A program made the translations under genes and the position numbers. Positions 30,460 through 40,693 of a stretch of DNA of 64,000 nt are shown here, in pieces. The first letter of the stretch is position 1. Each line of letters starts with the position of its first letter. Under the pieces are notes generated by a model. The model saw only the letters and a program-made list of their open reading frames with translations. It did not search any database and was not told where the DNA came from. This stretch comes from Azorinus chamasolen (Eukaryota; Mollusca; Bivalvia; Cardiida; Solecurtidae), in NCBI GenBank assembly GCA_963576725.1, contig OY755239.1, positions 59,489,453 through 59,553,452 on the forward strand, in the 5' to 3' direction.

Positions 30460-30612
30460 TGTCTGCAAATATTGTCGTCTGCTGCAATTCTAAAACTACG
30501 TTTTTACTGCCATATATTTTCAAAAACAAGTGTCAGAGTGACACAGTTTGGACCCTGATGAGATGCCAAGTTACTCGGCGTCTTATCTGGATCAAGACTG
30601 TTTGCAAATGTT
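30460..30612 (+). mobile_element. A-family partial copy
   Basis: ATTGTCGTCTGCTGCAATTC then hairpin GACCCTGATGAGATGCC to GATCAAGACTGTTTGC. Termini absent. Confidence 0.6.
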
Positions 30613-31147
30613 ATTATAAATGCTAAAACCCAAAAACAATAGCAGCTGGCACAAAACTCATACCTGTTTAGAGGAACAGTTGCTTAATATTTCAGAAGTC
30701 AGTTGGTCGTCTTTGGTCAGAACTTGGTATGTCCTTGCATAACAGTTCTTATAAAATTACATATGAACAGAAAGGCTTTGTACCAGAAATAAGAAAAGAT
30801 ACTTTAATCGAAGCTATTCAATTCAAAAGCCGTTTCAAAGCATGCTTTAACTTACGCCTGTCAAATGGACTGCCTAAAGGACTTATCAGAGCCTGAAACA
30901 TCACATGAGGACTATTTATTTCTGGATTACCAAATGTTCACAACATTCCCTTCTTTACGTGCTTCAAATATCGTTTGCAGCAAAATGATATCTTATTAAA
31001 GCATTTCCCGCATTCTGCAATCATTTTAAACTTTCCAATGTATCTCTTAATCAAACTTACTAAATAATATTGCTCTCTGTTTTATCTTCTATCCTGCTTA
31101 AACATGTTTTACGCAGCCATTTAAGCTTGCGTAAAACCACGCTTGTG
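30613..31147. other. No feature recognised
   Basis: No coding potential or assigned repeat. Confidence 0.5.
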
Positions 31148-31330
31148 CGTATTAATGGAGAACGGCTTAAAGGTTGCCAGTAAATTTCAGGTCTATTTAC
31201 AGTTAGGTGCAGCAGGACTAGTATCCATTTTCATTCACAACTTGCAAAACGATTTCATGAATAGCTTTTCATACTTACGCATCGACCTCCCTGGAGCGAA
31301 TCAGACTTGATTCAGAATTGAATTAAGTCA
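31148..31330 (-). repeat. Unassigned 185-bp dispersed unit, copy 2
   Basis: Reverse complement matches 6598-6785, roughly 70 percent by eye, including CGCATCGACCTCC and TCCATTTTCATT. Confidence 0.6.
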
Positions 31331-31362
31331 ACCAATTAGAGGAAACATAGAACAATATGATG

Positions 31363-31568
31363 TACAGTAAATCCCCGCCAATGCGACCACCTAAAAGAGG
31401 TATAGTTCTGGGTGCTAGATGCAGGTGGTAGCTTAATGCAGGACAAAAGTAATGCAGAAAACTCCTCTATGAGCTTTCTGCATTACTTTTGCCCTGTATT
31501 AAGCAATCACCTGCTTCTATAGACACCCATGTTTATTCATTAACTGGCATTTGATTGGTTCTACTGTA
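31363..31568. mobile_element. R-family TA element, full
   Basis: TA-CAGTAAATCCCCGCCAATG start; TGATTGGTTCTACTG-TA end. Hairpin 31424-31514 (apex AACTCCTCTATGAGCTT). Confidence 0.78.
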
Positions 31569-31581
31569 CTAGTTTCCCAGT

Positions 31582-31788
31582 ATTAGCCTTTTATTCAATA
31601 TATTCGCATTTGCAAACATAGTAGACTTAGATAAGAAGCTCCTGTAGAAGCTATCTGATCAAGGTCTGCACTGTTTGCTTATGAAATAATATAAATATGA
31701 CTCTTGAATTTCTGCCAAGGCAAACGATCGTTAATATTCATGATGTCATTATTTCTTACATGAATATGCATGAAGAAAAGGGTTCAGT
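31582..31788 (-). mobile_element. D-family MITE
   Basis: Hairpin 31610-31676 (AAGCTCCTGTAGAAGCTA), ATTCATGATGTCATTATTTC, AAAAGGGTTCA end. Confidence 0.7.
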
Positions 31789-31971
31789 TAAAGCATTAAT
31801 TATACATGTTCTTGATTTAGATATATCGAGATGCAAAATGTAAATGTTCTATTCTATACTGTTTATGTAAGGAATGCAGATGAAATATAGGTCAATATTA
31901 AAGTGGCAATGTACAGACAAGATGTAGGTAACTACTTTAGTAGCGAAATGCTTAAAGAATGTAGGTAAATA

Positions 31972-32193
31972 TTAACCCTTTCACCGCCAATGTCGCATAA
32001 ATGCACCACGACAAAAATTAATAGTGCAGTCCCTGATCAGGGACTTCACTTTTTGTCTCAATCTCTATTTCTATATCTGTGCTTTATTCCTTTGAAATTT
32101 GCAGTTGATTATCGCATTTCCTTATTGTACAGAATGATTTAACAAAAATTGGATTGCAGACGACAATTAGAAATTTGGCGCCGAAAGGGTTAA
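31972..32193 (+). mobile_element. C-family TTAA MITE with deleted stem
   Basis: TTAACCCTTTCACCGCC to GCGCCGAAAGGGTTAA. AGTGCAGTCCCTGATCAGGG shows the inner stem collapsed to a short palindrome. Confidence 0.83.
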
Positions 32194-32448
32194 AGTAGCG
32201 ATGTGAAGATAGAATGCAGTAAAAAACTAGAGTGGCGACATGTAGACAGTTAAAGACTATAGCTACGCGATGTTTAAACAAAACATGAATTTACCGAATT
32301 GATGTATTTACTATAATAACTATTTGCTGTGTTTTCCAAAGTGAATATATATTGAACGTGAACTCATATAAACACGTCCTATGTCCATCTATGGGGTCCA
32401 CTTCTCTGTAAATTAGAATGTGCATGTTGGAAGGTCTGTCCGAATGTC

Positions 32449-32565
32449 GTTTATATTTAATTGAGTATGGTATTGTTTTGCTGTCTATTGGGAGTTTATA
32501 TTTAGTTGAGTATATAGGGAGTTTATATTTAGCCGAGTATGGTATTGTTCTGATGTCTGTAGGGA
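32449..32565. repeat. Short tandem array, about 30-60 bp periodicity
   Basis: GGGAGTTTATATTTAG and GAGTATGGTATTGTT recur. Confidence 0.6.
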
Positions 32566-32700
32566 TTAACCCTTTTCCTCTTTATAGCGACTTGATATGC
32601 ATTTGGAATCATATTGAATCCAGATGGGACGCCTGTAAGCTCGTCATCTCATCAGGATGTACGCCTTTTGACACTTGACACTAAGTCAATCTTTTCAAAC
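32566..32700 (+). mobile_element. B-family partial copy
   Basis: TTAACCCTTTTCCTC start, hairpin (CCAGATGGGACGCCTGTAAG), truncated before its right end. Confidence 0.6.
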
Positions 32701-32704
32701 AGAA

Positions 32705-32880
32705 GAAAGCAGAGTTCCAGACAAGATGCATAAATTAAAATATTTTCAAGTTTCAATATTTTCAACTTCTTTATTTCTCCACCAAACCCTATGTTGTGAC
32801 CACTCTTTAGAATCGTCTCGAAGGAAATGACGATTTTAGAATTTGAGTAAGCATAAGCACCGTTATCTGTAGCTCTGAGA
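32705..32880. mobile_element. U-family element lacking right arm
   Basis: CTCCACCAAACCCTATGTTG to AATCGTCTC, then ATGACGATTTTAGAATTTG; the second arm is deleted. Confidence 0.6.
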
Positions 32881-33052
32881 AAGTAACAAAATTGAAATAA
32901 CGTTTAAATGTAGCACACTGAAGGCTGAGCTGACACTGGGTTAACGCCTTTCACTGCCAATGAAACATCAGATGTTACCTACATGTACACAAACAGTTTG
33001 ATTCTAGATGGGACGGCGAATTATTTTACGTTTCGTCAGGGACCAAACTATT

Positions 33053-33251
33053 TAACCCTTTCGCTGCCAAACTCTGTCGTCTGCTAACTTTGTCATCTGC
33101 TATAAATTTTCATTTTTTTTGTTTCAAAAACATAGTAACAGGAACAAACAGTTTGGATCCTGATGAGCCGCTGAGTTACTCGGTGTCTCATCTGGATCCA
33201 AACTGTTTGCATAGGTAATCACAGATCCGGCATTGGCAGCGAAAGGGTTAA
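33053..33251 (+). mobile_element. A-family TTAA MITE, full copy
   Basis: TTAACCCTTTCGCTGCC to GGCAGCGAAAGGGTTAA. Hairpin 33148-33208. Oriented opposite to its A host. Confidence 0.86.
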
Positions 33252-33418
33252 TACAGTAGAACCAGTATAAGGCAGATGGTAGCTTAATGCAGGTCAAAAT
33301 TAATACAGAAAGCTAGGGACTTTCTTTATTCATTTGGCCCTGCAATAAGCAACCACATGCTTTTCAAAAACTCCTATGTTCAATAAATTAATGGTAGCTT
33401 AAGGCATTTCATACTGTT
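33252..33418. mobile_element. R/S-type element
   Basis: TA-CAGTAGAACCAGTATAAGG directly after the A element's TTAA. Hairpin decayed; right TIR poor. Confidence 0.6.
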
Positions 33419-33619
33419 CTTTTTATTACGATTATTGAAATAAACATCAAGAAATATTAAAAAATCGCAAACGATACATTTTTGCAGACGACAATGTGTC
33501 CGCGTGATATGGTTAAACCAACGATGTGTGTTCCTATGTTAGTGTACTTATTGCACATCAACACCAATGAGATCAGATTTGTCCTCTAAAGGCCATATAA
33601 ACGAAAACGTCAAACTACA

Positions 33620-33810
33620 TTTTCCTCTTGAGAGGAGGGTAACATGGTTCAGCGAAGACAATCCAAGCATGAACATTGAAGACAAATTACCTCTTCCTTT
33701 TCTGAGAAGGGTGAGCTAGTTTAGATAAGATAATCCATGCATCGACATGAAAGGCAAAGTACATGTTCTTATTGAAAGAATGGTAAAATGGTTCAAAGAT
33801 TAAAGTAGTC
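33620..33810. repeat. Weak tandem repeat, about 75 bp, three copies
   Basis: AATCCAAGCATGAACATTGA / AATCCATGCATCGACATGAA and neighbouring GGTTCA motifs recur. Confidence 0.4.
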
Positions 33811-33927
33811 AAGTATACAAATCAATCTTTTATTTCATCAAGCATGGCGATTATACGCTCAATCAGTCTAAAATGTCATCTAAAAGTCACCTACTTGATG
33901 TTATATTACAAACATACAATTTCCAGT

Positions 33928-34125
33928 TACAGTAAAACCTCTCTGATCCGGACATTAAATTTGGTATAAATTTCGGCCTTGGTGACAGGTGGCAGCTTAA
34001 TGCAGGGTGGAAGTCATGCAGAAAGTTCCTAGAGGAGACTTTCACCCTGCATCAAGCAGCCACCTGCCTAAAAGTATCTAATTGTTTATCTACTGGAATT
34101 CCGGTTTAGAGGGTTTTTTACTGTA
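33928..34125 (+). mobile_element. P-family TA element
   Basis: TA-CAGTAAAACCTCTCTGATCC start and GGTTTAGAGGGTTTTTTACTG-TA end. Right arm slightly shortened near the apex. Confidence 0.83.
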
Positions 34126-34168
34126 CAATGCACATCCGGTCGAACGCATTTTATCGACGAACATTTGC

Positions 34169-34354
34169 TCAACTCTTTCGCTGCCAATTTCGCAGATCTG
34201 TGATTACCTATTACCTAACAGTTTGGATCCAGATGAGTCGCCGAGTAACTCGGTGTTTCATCAGGGTCCAAACTGTTTGCTACTGTTACTGATTCCGAAA
34301 CAAAAAAATTAAAAAAAAAACACCCTGAAATTGTAGCAGCACGATAAGTGTTAA
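34169..34354 (-). mobile_element. A-family TTAA MITE
   Basis: TCAACTCTTTCGCTGCC start, hairpin 34213-34277, ACGATAAGTGTTAA end. Confidence 0.78.
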
Positions 34355-34564
34355 TACGATGAAAGGTAAAGCGATAAAAAAGAGCCTTTTTCATCCTTCC
34401 CATTCGAGTACAAACGACAGACCGAATGACTGGTTCATTATTGTCATGTATTCAGCTAATGATAAATATATCAAGACTCCGTGCTCAGCAACGCTTCCAC
34501 GCTTATTAACCTATAAATATCGTTACATTTTGTACAAGTTTCTGTCTTGATGGACATGAGCTGT

Positions 34565-34766
34565 TTAATCCGTTGAATGCGTGTAACAAGTGTACTGGCA
34601 AACCGCTAAAAGTGTAGACCTTGATCAGGGCGGGGGGGGGGGGCGTTCTGGGGGAACACTCCGATCAGGGTCTGCACTGGTTGTCATTCAAATGTCTCTT
34701 GAAAAGCATACGTTCTATGGTTATTCAATGATTGGTCATTCCACTTTGAATATTAAGAATTCTTAA
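34565..34766 (+). mobile_element. I-family TTAA MITE
   Basis: TTAATCCGTTGAATGCG to GAATTCTTAA. The hairpin has a poly-G run of about 13 (from 34632) and GGGGGAACACTCCGATCAGG. Confidence 0.7.
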
Positions 34767-34817
34767 GTTTAACACTATGAGCAAACTATGAACAAACTTT
34801 TGATTAGTTATTTATAC

Positions 34818-35066
34818 TTTAGCCATTTATTTCATAAATATTAATATAAGAAATAATGATATAATGAATATTAATTATTTTATTTGTTATAATGACACAT
34901 GAATATAGAAAGCTTTGACCATTGCAGAAACTGTAGAGTCACATCTATATTGTATTATAACCAAACAGAGCAGACCCTGATCAGACGGCTCCTATAGGAG
35001 CCGTCTGATCTGGGTCTACTCTGTTTGCAAAGGTACAGAAAGACGTATTTATGGAGTAAAGGTTTA
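34818..35066 (+). mobile_element. D-family MITE, best-kept hairpin
   Basis: Left end TAGCCATTTATTTCATAAAT, CAGAAACTGTAGAGTCACAT. Hairpin 34967-35029 with apex GGCTCCTATAGGAGCC; GGAGTAAAGGTTTAA end. Confidence 0.8.
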
Positions 35067-35385
35067 ATGCATACTTTCATGCATCATTCTAATATAATGC
35101 AAAGATTTAACTAGTGTTTCAAACGTTAGGATACAGTTTAGACGACGAGGACATGGAGATTCAAATGTTTTCAGATTCGCTGATAGCATCTTAAAAATTA
35201 ATATACAAGCAGTCTAAAAAGTTTGTTGGATTGTGGTTCACAGCTGAAAACATATTCTGGTTTGACAGTCAATATGATTTCTATTTCTAATGCAAGGGAA
35301 TTACGAACGATTGTACCGTAAATCTCGTCTAATGTATCTTATTCTAGGCCGAACGAATATTTTGTAGTTTGTTATTTAACGCTCG
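35067..35385. other. No feature recognised
   Basis: No coding potential or assigned repeat. Confidence 0.5.
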
Positions 35386-35480
35386 ACGAAAGTTATGCAG
35401 TATTCTCCTATAGGTAATCTACTTTTTAAAACACGTCTGTTTATCATTGCAATGGTAGCTTCTTTAGACTGGTTCTACTG
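35386..35480. mobile_element. R/S-type remnant
   Basis: ACGAAAGTTATGCAGTATTC to CTCCTATAGG (apex) then loss; right TIR AGACTGGTTCTACTG-TA. Confidence 0.5.
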
Positions 35481-35645
35481 TATTTTGAACCTGGATCGAA
35501 AATGTGTTACCTTAATGGTAAGATATGCTATAATGCTTAGGCGACAGCATATAGTTTTGACTCATCTATAGGTGAAGCTTTGCTGACACAGTATTCTGGA
35601 AAATATGACCGTTCAAACATTGGTGGAAGTCTTCTCATCCAGTAC

Positions 35646-35895
35646 TTAACCCTTCGCTTGCTATTCACGTCAATATACCTACCTGTAAATAGTGAAGACC
35701 CAGATGAGACAGCTCCTGCAGGAGCTGTCTTATCAGGGTCTGCACTATTTACAAGTTGATTGTGCAACCAGTGCACTCCACAGCAGTGATTGCACAGCGA
35801 AATACTTGTACACAGTGAAGATATATGTAATTAAACAACAGGGCATGGGTAAATACGGAGAAATGTATTTTAAAATTCAGCAAGCGAAGGGTTAA
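35646..35895 (-). mobile_element. G-family TTAA MITE, full 250-bp copy
   Basis: TTAACCCTTCGCTTGC to CAAGCGAAGGGTTAA, TIRs fully complementary over at least 15 bases. Hairpin apex AGCTCCTGCAGGAGCT. Confidence 0.9.
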
Positions 35896-35967
35896 ATGTC
35901 AACATTTTCATGCATGTTGCTTTCAGATGCAGAAGTCACTCATCACCACGGAACGAACCAGTGCTTT

Positions 35968-36032
35968 GCAACAGTTTGAATCCAGATGAGGTACCGATGA
36001 ACTCGGCGTTACATCTTTATCCAAACTGTGCG
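35968..36032. mobile_element. A/B-type hairpin fragment
   Basis: GTTTGAATCCAGATGAGGTA and CATCTTTATCCAAACTG pair around GAACTCGGCG. Confidence 0.5.
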
Positions 36033-36071
36033 ACACTAGGTTCATGATTCTGAAAACAAAACAAATTGAAA

Positions 36072-36335
36072 TACAGTTGAACTTCGATATCTCGAATTCG
36101 GATAACTCGAACTACAGGATAACTCGAACTAAAAGTTCAGTCCTTCCAAAATCTTACAATACAGAAATGTTCTAAAATATCTAGAAACACAGGAGCTTTC
36201 AGCATTACTGTAGACCTGCATTAAGCTGTGAACTTGAGAAATTGTCTTTATTTAGAAATCGGATAACTCGAACTTTGTTATCTCGAACTAATTTATATAG
36301 TCCCTTGAAGTTCGAGATATCGAAGTTCAACTGTA
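36072..36335. mobile_element. T-family TA element, complete
   Basis: TIRs CAGTTGAACTTCGATATCTC and GAGATATCGAAGTTCAACTG are perfect complements flanked by TA. A second inner pair (GGATAACTCGAACT) lies on each side. The hairpin remnant GGAGCTTTCAGCATTAC and CCTGCATTAAGCTG link it to P/R/S cores. 264 bp, non-coding. Confidence 0.87.
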
Positions 36336-36809
36336 TCCACTTTGAATATTGAAGCAGACAATAATCTAAGCAGTTTAAGTTTATTTGGAGGCGAAAGGAC
36401 AGAAGCTATAAAATTGCAATTCTAACGAATTATTAGCTACATATAAAATTACACCATTGTGTCTGATTCTGGATGGCATAATTTCAAGATTAAGACACAC
36501 TTGAGATGTTGTACAGAATTTGATACTCCTGGAATGGTTCAGACAGTGATACTACAGAGCTGTAAATAAGAATAGTACTAGCCCCGGTGTTATAAATTTT
36601 TTAACTTGAGTATGAGTTCATTCTCAATCATCTGAATGGTCTTCGGCTCTATGTGACCATCAATGTCGATGGGCCGTTAAACACCATTCATTCATTCATT
36701 CATTCTGATTGGTCAGTTCAATACAGACGCGACATTGGCCGTGGAAGTGTTAGTACTGTGGTCAGTTACATGTACATGTATCAAGGTTTCATTAAAAACT
36801 ATTTATGTA
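36336..36809. other. No gene recognised
   Basis: AT-rich. Four CATT units near 36690. No coding signal. Confidence 0.5.
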
Positions 36810-37008
36810 CCTTTGAATGCGGGAAACTAGCGTACAGTCAGTTGCAAACATTGCAGACCCAGATCAGAGGGCTCCCCAAGGGAGCACTCTGATCAGCGTC
36901 TGCACTGTTTGTCTTTGAAAATCCTCTTACAAATTTTACCCTTTCATACTGTATGGACTCTACCAACAAACAATGATTGGCTGCTCCACTTTTAAAATTC
37001 AGCGTTAA
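36810..37008 (+). mobile_element. I-family TTAA MITE
   Basis: GAATGCGGGAAACTAGCG, hairpin 36843-36909 (apex GGGCTCCCCAAGGGAGC), AATTCAGCGTTAA end. Left TTAA not preserved. Confidence 0.7.
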
Positions 37009-37121
37009 CATGGGTAATGATATTTTATCTTCAGCTATAGATAACATATTGTTTACCTTTACAATGTTTTCTCACAGTGCTTCTGAAATACAAATTGAGC
37101 ATGCAATCTGTTTGGTAGCAA

Positions 37122-37365
37122 TCAACTATTTTCCTCGTGAATATTCATGCAAGAAATGATGCCATGGTTGATAGTGATTTGATTAATTGTTATAATAGCA
37201 CATTGACACAGGAATTCTTGACCATGGCAGAAACTGTAGAATCATATCTATTTTATGTCGTAAGCAAATAGAGCAGATCTTGACCAGACGGCTCCTACAG
37301 TAGCCATCAAATCTAGATCTACAGTACTTTGTATGCAAATGCCTAGAAAGGCGTATATGGTGGTA
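37122..37365 (+). mobile_element. D-family MITE
   Basis: TCAACTATTTTCCTCGTG start, ATTCATGCAAGAAATGATG, hairpin 37264-37336 with decayed right arm. Confidence 0.7.
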
Positions 37366-37374
37366 TATAAAAAT

Positions 37375-37525
37375 AGAAATCATATCACTGGCAGAAACTG
37401 TAAAAATCAGATTTATATTGTTCCATAAACAAACAGAGCACACCCTGATCAGACGGTTCCTATACGATCTGGGTCTACCCTTTTTGTAAAGACGTGAAAG
37501 GATGTCTCTATCAGGTAAAGTGTTA
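37375..37525 (+). mobile_element. Second partial D copy directly downstream
   Basis: Repeats the D interior from CACTGGCAGAAACTGTA through a shortened hairpin to AGTGTTAA. Looks like a tandem partial duplication or fused copy. Confidence 0.6.
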
Positions 37526-37707
37526 AAATACACTCGTGTGCGTTTATTAGAAAAAAAACTCACACCAAATTCATGATCCATTGCATCCGAAATTCTCCAG
37601 AATGTCAATATAGAACGGATTTACATGGTTTAAATCAAATAAATCCGATAAAGTTGCTTCCATAAATGTCGACTTAGCCCAAGATTTTACTTTAATTGAC
37701 AATGAGG

Positions 37708-37943
37708 TTAACCCTTTCCCTCATAAACATGTTTTCACGCATTTTTAAACAGAGTAGATCCAGATCAGACGGCTCCTATAGGAGCCGTCTGATCAGGGTC
37801 TGCTCTGTTTGCTAATGGTATTTGAAAGCTATGTTTCTTTACTTTCTAAAACGGCTACAAGGTTCTAATTTCAAGTTTTTGTTTTCTATAAATATGCAGT
37901 AGGTATTGTAACTGTATTAAACATAGAACAGGGAAAGGGTTAA
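37708..37943 (+). mobile_element. E-family TTAA MITE, full copy
   Basis: TTAACCCTTTCCCTCAT to CAGGGAAAGGGTTAA. Hairpin 37747-37812 with apex GGCTCCTATAGGAGCC. A 15-base direct repeat lies outside it on both sides. Confidence 0.88.
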
Positions 37944-38178
37944 TTGACAATGAGATTTAAATGCCTTCGGTATTGTTTCGTGAACATCTAAACTGGTATT
38001 TAGTTCTAAAACATTAAATAAGGTGATACAATCCTGAAAATAATCTTTACAATCTATTTGATTTCCAATGTTTTGCATGTTTGATATAGTAACAGGATTA
38101 CTTTAAGAAACAAGATCAAGCAAACTGTATCCAACAAAAGTATGCTAACTTAAAGTTTAATGAAATATTTTCTGTGGC

Positions 38179-38354
38179 TTAACCCATTCCCTCATAGGCT
38201 AATTTAAGACCAAGCTTTTAGTAAAGAAAAGGAAACTTTTAGAATTGTGTACACGTAGTTCTGAACCATTATGATAAACCATTTTATTGCAATGGTTTAA
38301 AAACGTGGATTTTACAGAGGCGTCAAAAGGTGTCAATATGTGGGAATGGGTTGA
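38179..38354 (-). mobile_element. F-family TTAA MITE without inner hairpin
   Basis: TTAACCCATTCCCTCATAGG to GGGAATGGGTTGA. Arms reduced to AACCATTATGATAAACC / TTGCAATGGTT. Confidence 0.78.
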
Positions 38355-38461
38355 AATAATTTTACATGCTCTTGTCAATACAAAACAGCACCCTGAATTC
38401 GGTTGCCTTCTTCTGTGATATATTGTATTCAAAATATGTTGTAGAAATGCACATTAACTAT

Positions 38462-38511
38462 CTTGATTAATCGAGTTATCCGAGTTCGAGTTATCGAAGT
38501 TCATCTGTACC
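38462..38511. mobile_element. T-family right-end fragment
   Basis: GAGTTATCGAAGTTCATCTG-TA only. Confidence 0.55.
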
Positions 38512-38517
38512 TGCTTT

Positions 38518-38752
38518 TTAACACTCATATGCGCCAAATTTCTAATTGTCGTCTGCAAACCAATTTCTGTAAAATAAGGAAATGAGATAAATAAATGCAA
38601 ATGTTTAAAGGAATAAAGCACAAATATTGAAATAAAGTTTGAGACAAAGAGTGAAGTCCCTGATCAGACGCCGCTTTGAAAAGGCGGTGTCTCATGTGGG
38701 ACTGCACTATTTGCCGTGGTGCATTTTTGCGACATTGGCGGTGAAAGGATAA
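38518..38752 (-). mobile_element. C-family TTAA MITE
   Basis: TTAACACTCATATGCGCC start, hairpin 38643-38713, GCGGTGAAAGGATAA end. Confidence 0.78.
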
Positions 38753-38802
38753 CTTACAAATATGCGCCTGTAAAACTAAACTAGACGGGCAGATAGCATG
38801 GG

Positions 38803-38998
38803 GTCATCCATTCAGCGCTGCTTTTTTTTCAGCGGACTATTCCAAACTTCAAACAAATTAACCTTACCGAAAATATTCTGGGATTTTCTTAAAGAAAATG
38901 TAATATGACAAACAGTGCATATCCTGATGAGAGAGCTCCTCTAGGTGACCTCTCATGTGGGTCTACACACTTTGTAAAGTACAGCAGTGACTCGTTTC
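38803..38998 (-). mobile_element. H-family copy, diverged
   Basis: GCGGACTATTCCAAACTTC, hairpin 38909-38972, CAGTGACTCGTTTCCCGCAT. Termini decayed. Confidence 0.6.
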
Positions 38999-39022
38999 CC
39001 GCATGAAATAATTGTTGGACTA

Positions 39023-39271
39023 TTAACACTTGCCCTGTTTTGTGTTTATTTCAAATTTCAATACCTACTGAATATTCATGGACAAAAAGTTATGATGAAA
39101 TTTGGAAGCTGGAACATTGTAGCCATTTTAGAAACTAAAGAAACTGATCTATCAAATTCCATAAGCAAACAATGCAGACATTGATCAGACGGCTCCTATA
39201 GGAACTGTCTGATCTGGGTCTACTCTGTTTGCAAATGCGTGAAAACATGTATATATGAGGGAAAGGTTTAA
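39023..39271 (-). mobile_element. E-family TTAA MITE, full copy
   Basis: TTAACACTTGCCCTG to GAGGGAAAGGTTTAA. Hairpin 39165-39231. Confidence 0.85.
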
Positions 39272-39779
39272 TCAAGATTTCTAAACAAAAATATCCATAA
39301 CTTGAAGGAACTTCTGCTAGTACATTCGATGATAAGCTTTTTAGATGAGCCGTCTCGTATAAGCTTTATTGCAGTCATTAATTATGTCTGAAGATATACC
39401 TGTCTGTGGTGTAACAGAAATTCGATCAACTACATTATAACTGACCATACTACCACACGCATAAGAATTCCATTTAGTTATGAAACGAATCCTACTTATT
39501 AATTAAACACATGCCTTTATGAGTTACTAAAGAAAAATACCAATAAATTGTGACGGACACTTTTTATATGAAAAAGATATTAAAAATGTTTGTAATTAAC
39601 AAACTGAAGTCAACATTCTGTAAAAGAATTCATTGCATACCACCCGCTCTTATATAAGATAGACCATGTCTTGATTCTGTATTGAAAACGTTTTGTAAAA
39701 TTTAGATCGTTTAAAGAAAAAGAGCAATGCAAAGCACAATATACATGAAAAATTAAAATTAAGTTGAAATAAAGCTAAT
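39272..39779. other. No feature recognised
   Basis: AT-rich; no coding signal. Confidence 0.5.
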
Positions 39780-40002
39780 AACATGAACCATTATGCTAAA
39801 AAGATATTTTATATTAATTTAGGAAAGGCATAGAACAATATGCATTACGGTGATAAAAAGAGTTTCTGGAAAAGAGTACGACAATTTGATAAAGGCCATT
39901 CTTCAGACTCCATACCATCTATATTATGTAAAAATGAAAAGGGTCTTAATGTTGTGTTCCAAAGCAAGAAAATGCTGATTGCTTAAATAGCTTCTTTTTA
40001 CT
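39780..40002 (+). pseudogene. Possible LINE ORF2 fragment
   Basis: The + strand reads DKKSFWKRVRQFDKGHSSDS near 39851, followed by a segment ending at a stop. In another frame it continues ENADCLNSFF near 39968. FWK..(R/K)..., a variable linker, then A..LN.FF is the usual link between endonuclease and reverse-transcriptase domains of LINEs. One frameshift separates the two parts. The 3' side is cut by an S element. Short and unconfirmed. Confidence 0.45.
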
Positions 40003-40212
40003 TCCAGTAGAACCTGTCTTAAGCGACAATTCATGTATTTAACATAGGAGTCTTAAAACAGGTGGTTGTTTAATGCAGGGCAAAAGTAATACAGAAAGCT
40101 CCTATATAGGAGCTTTCTGCATTACTTTTAAACTGCATTTAGCTACCACTTGCATTACAGACCCATAATTAGATCTCTTGTCAATGGCGCCTCTTAAGAC
40201 ATGTTCTACTAT
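40003..40212. mobile_element. S-family TA element, near complete
   Basis: CCAGTAGAACCTGTCTTAAG start, AAGACATGTTCTACTATA end. Hairpin 40057-40152 with apex GCTCCTATATAGGAGC. Confidence 0.78.
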
Positions 40213-40388
40213 ATATAATCTTTGTATGATACCGATGCCAAATGTTCATATTTCCAATGCAGTTCATTTGTACATTTGTGAAAGAAGTTTTTTTTGTGAA
40301 ATGTTTATACTTTATGGTGATGAGCATATATCATGAGTCTATGTATACAGATGCATAGTAGGTCTCTCTATCAATTAGTAAAGCTGAA

Positions 40389-40452
40389 TACAGTAGAACA
40401 TGTCTTAAGCTACCTTAGATTGCAATGATCGCTTAAGACAGGCTCTTCTGTA
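40389..40452. mobile_element. 64-bp S-type element, almost TIRs only
   Basis: TA-CAGTAGAACATGTCTTAAG and CTTAAGACAGGCTCTTCTG-TA, with only about 20 bases between them. Confidence 0.7.
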
Positions 40453-40489
40453 TTTCAATTTGGTTCTTTTCTATAGCTTTGACAAAGTA

Positions 40490-40531
40490 GCAACCATCGT
40501 AGATCCCCGATCGAACGCCTCCCACAGGAGC
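40490..40531. repeat. D-type hairpin fragment
   Basis: GTAGATCCCCGATCGAACGC and CTCCCACAGGAGCTGTTTGA; cut by the P element. Confidence 0.45.
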
Positions 40532-40693
40532 TGTTTGACTAGACAAGTGGTTGCTTAATGCAGGATGGAAGTCATGCAGAAAACTCCTAGAGGAGCTTTC
40601 CGCATGACTTTCTCCCTGTATTAAGCTGCAATTGGTCTCCAAAATCGATATTTATACCATTTTTAACATTCGTTTTAGAGAGGTTTTACTGTA
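40532..40693 (-). mobile_element. P-family element without left TIR
   Basis: CAAGTGGTTGCTTAATGCAG hairpin to CTGTATTAAGCTGC, right end TTTAGAGAGGTTTTACTG-TA. Confidence 0.72.

Larger units (their letters stand above)
32941..33516 (-). mobile_element. A-family TTAA MITE carrying an A and an R element
   Basis: TTAACGCCTTTCACTGCC start and hairpin to CCAAACTAT. Then A at 33053-33251 and R at 33252-33418. The host resumes with TTGCAGACGACAATG and ends GATATGGTTAA. Confidence 0.65.

Noticed and set aside
35692..35895. 67-codon frame starting MKTQMRQLLQEL, conserved in several G copies
   Set aside because: It begins at a GTG in the hairpin and ends at the terminal TTAA of the MITE. Its conservation follows from near-identical DNA copies, and no protein motif is visible.
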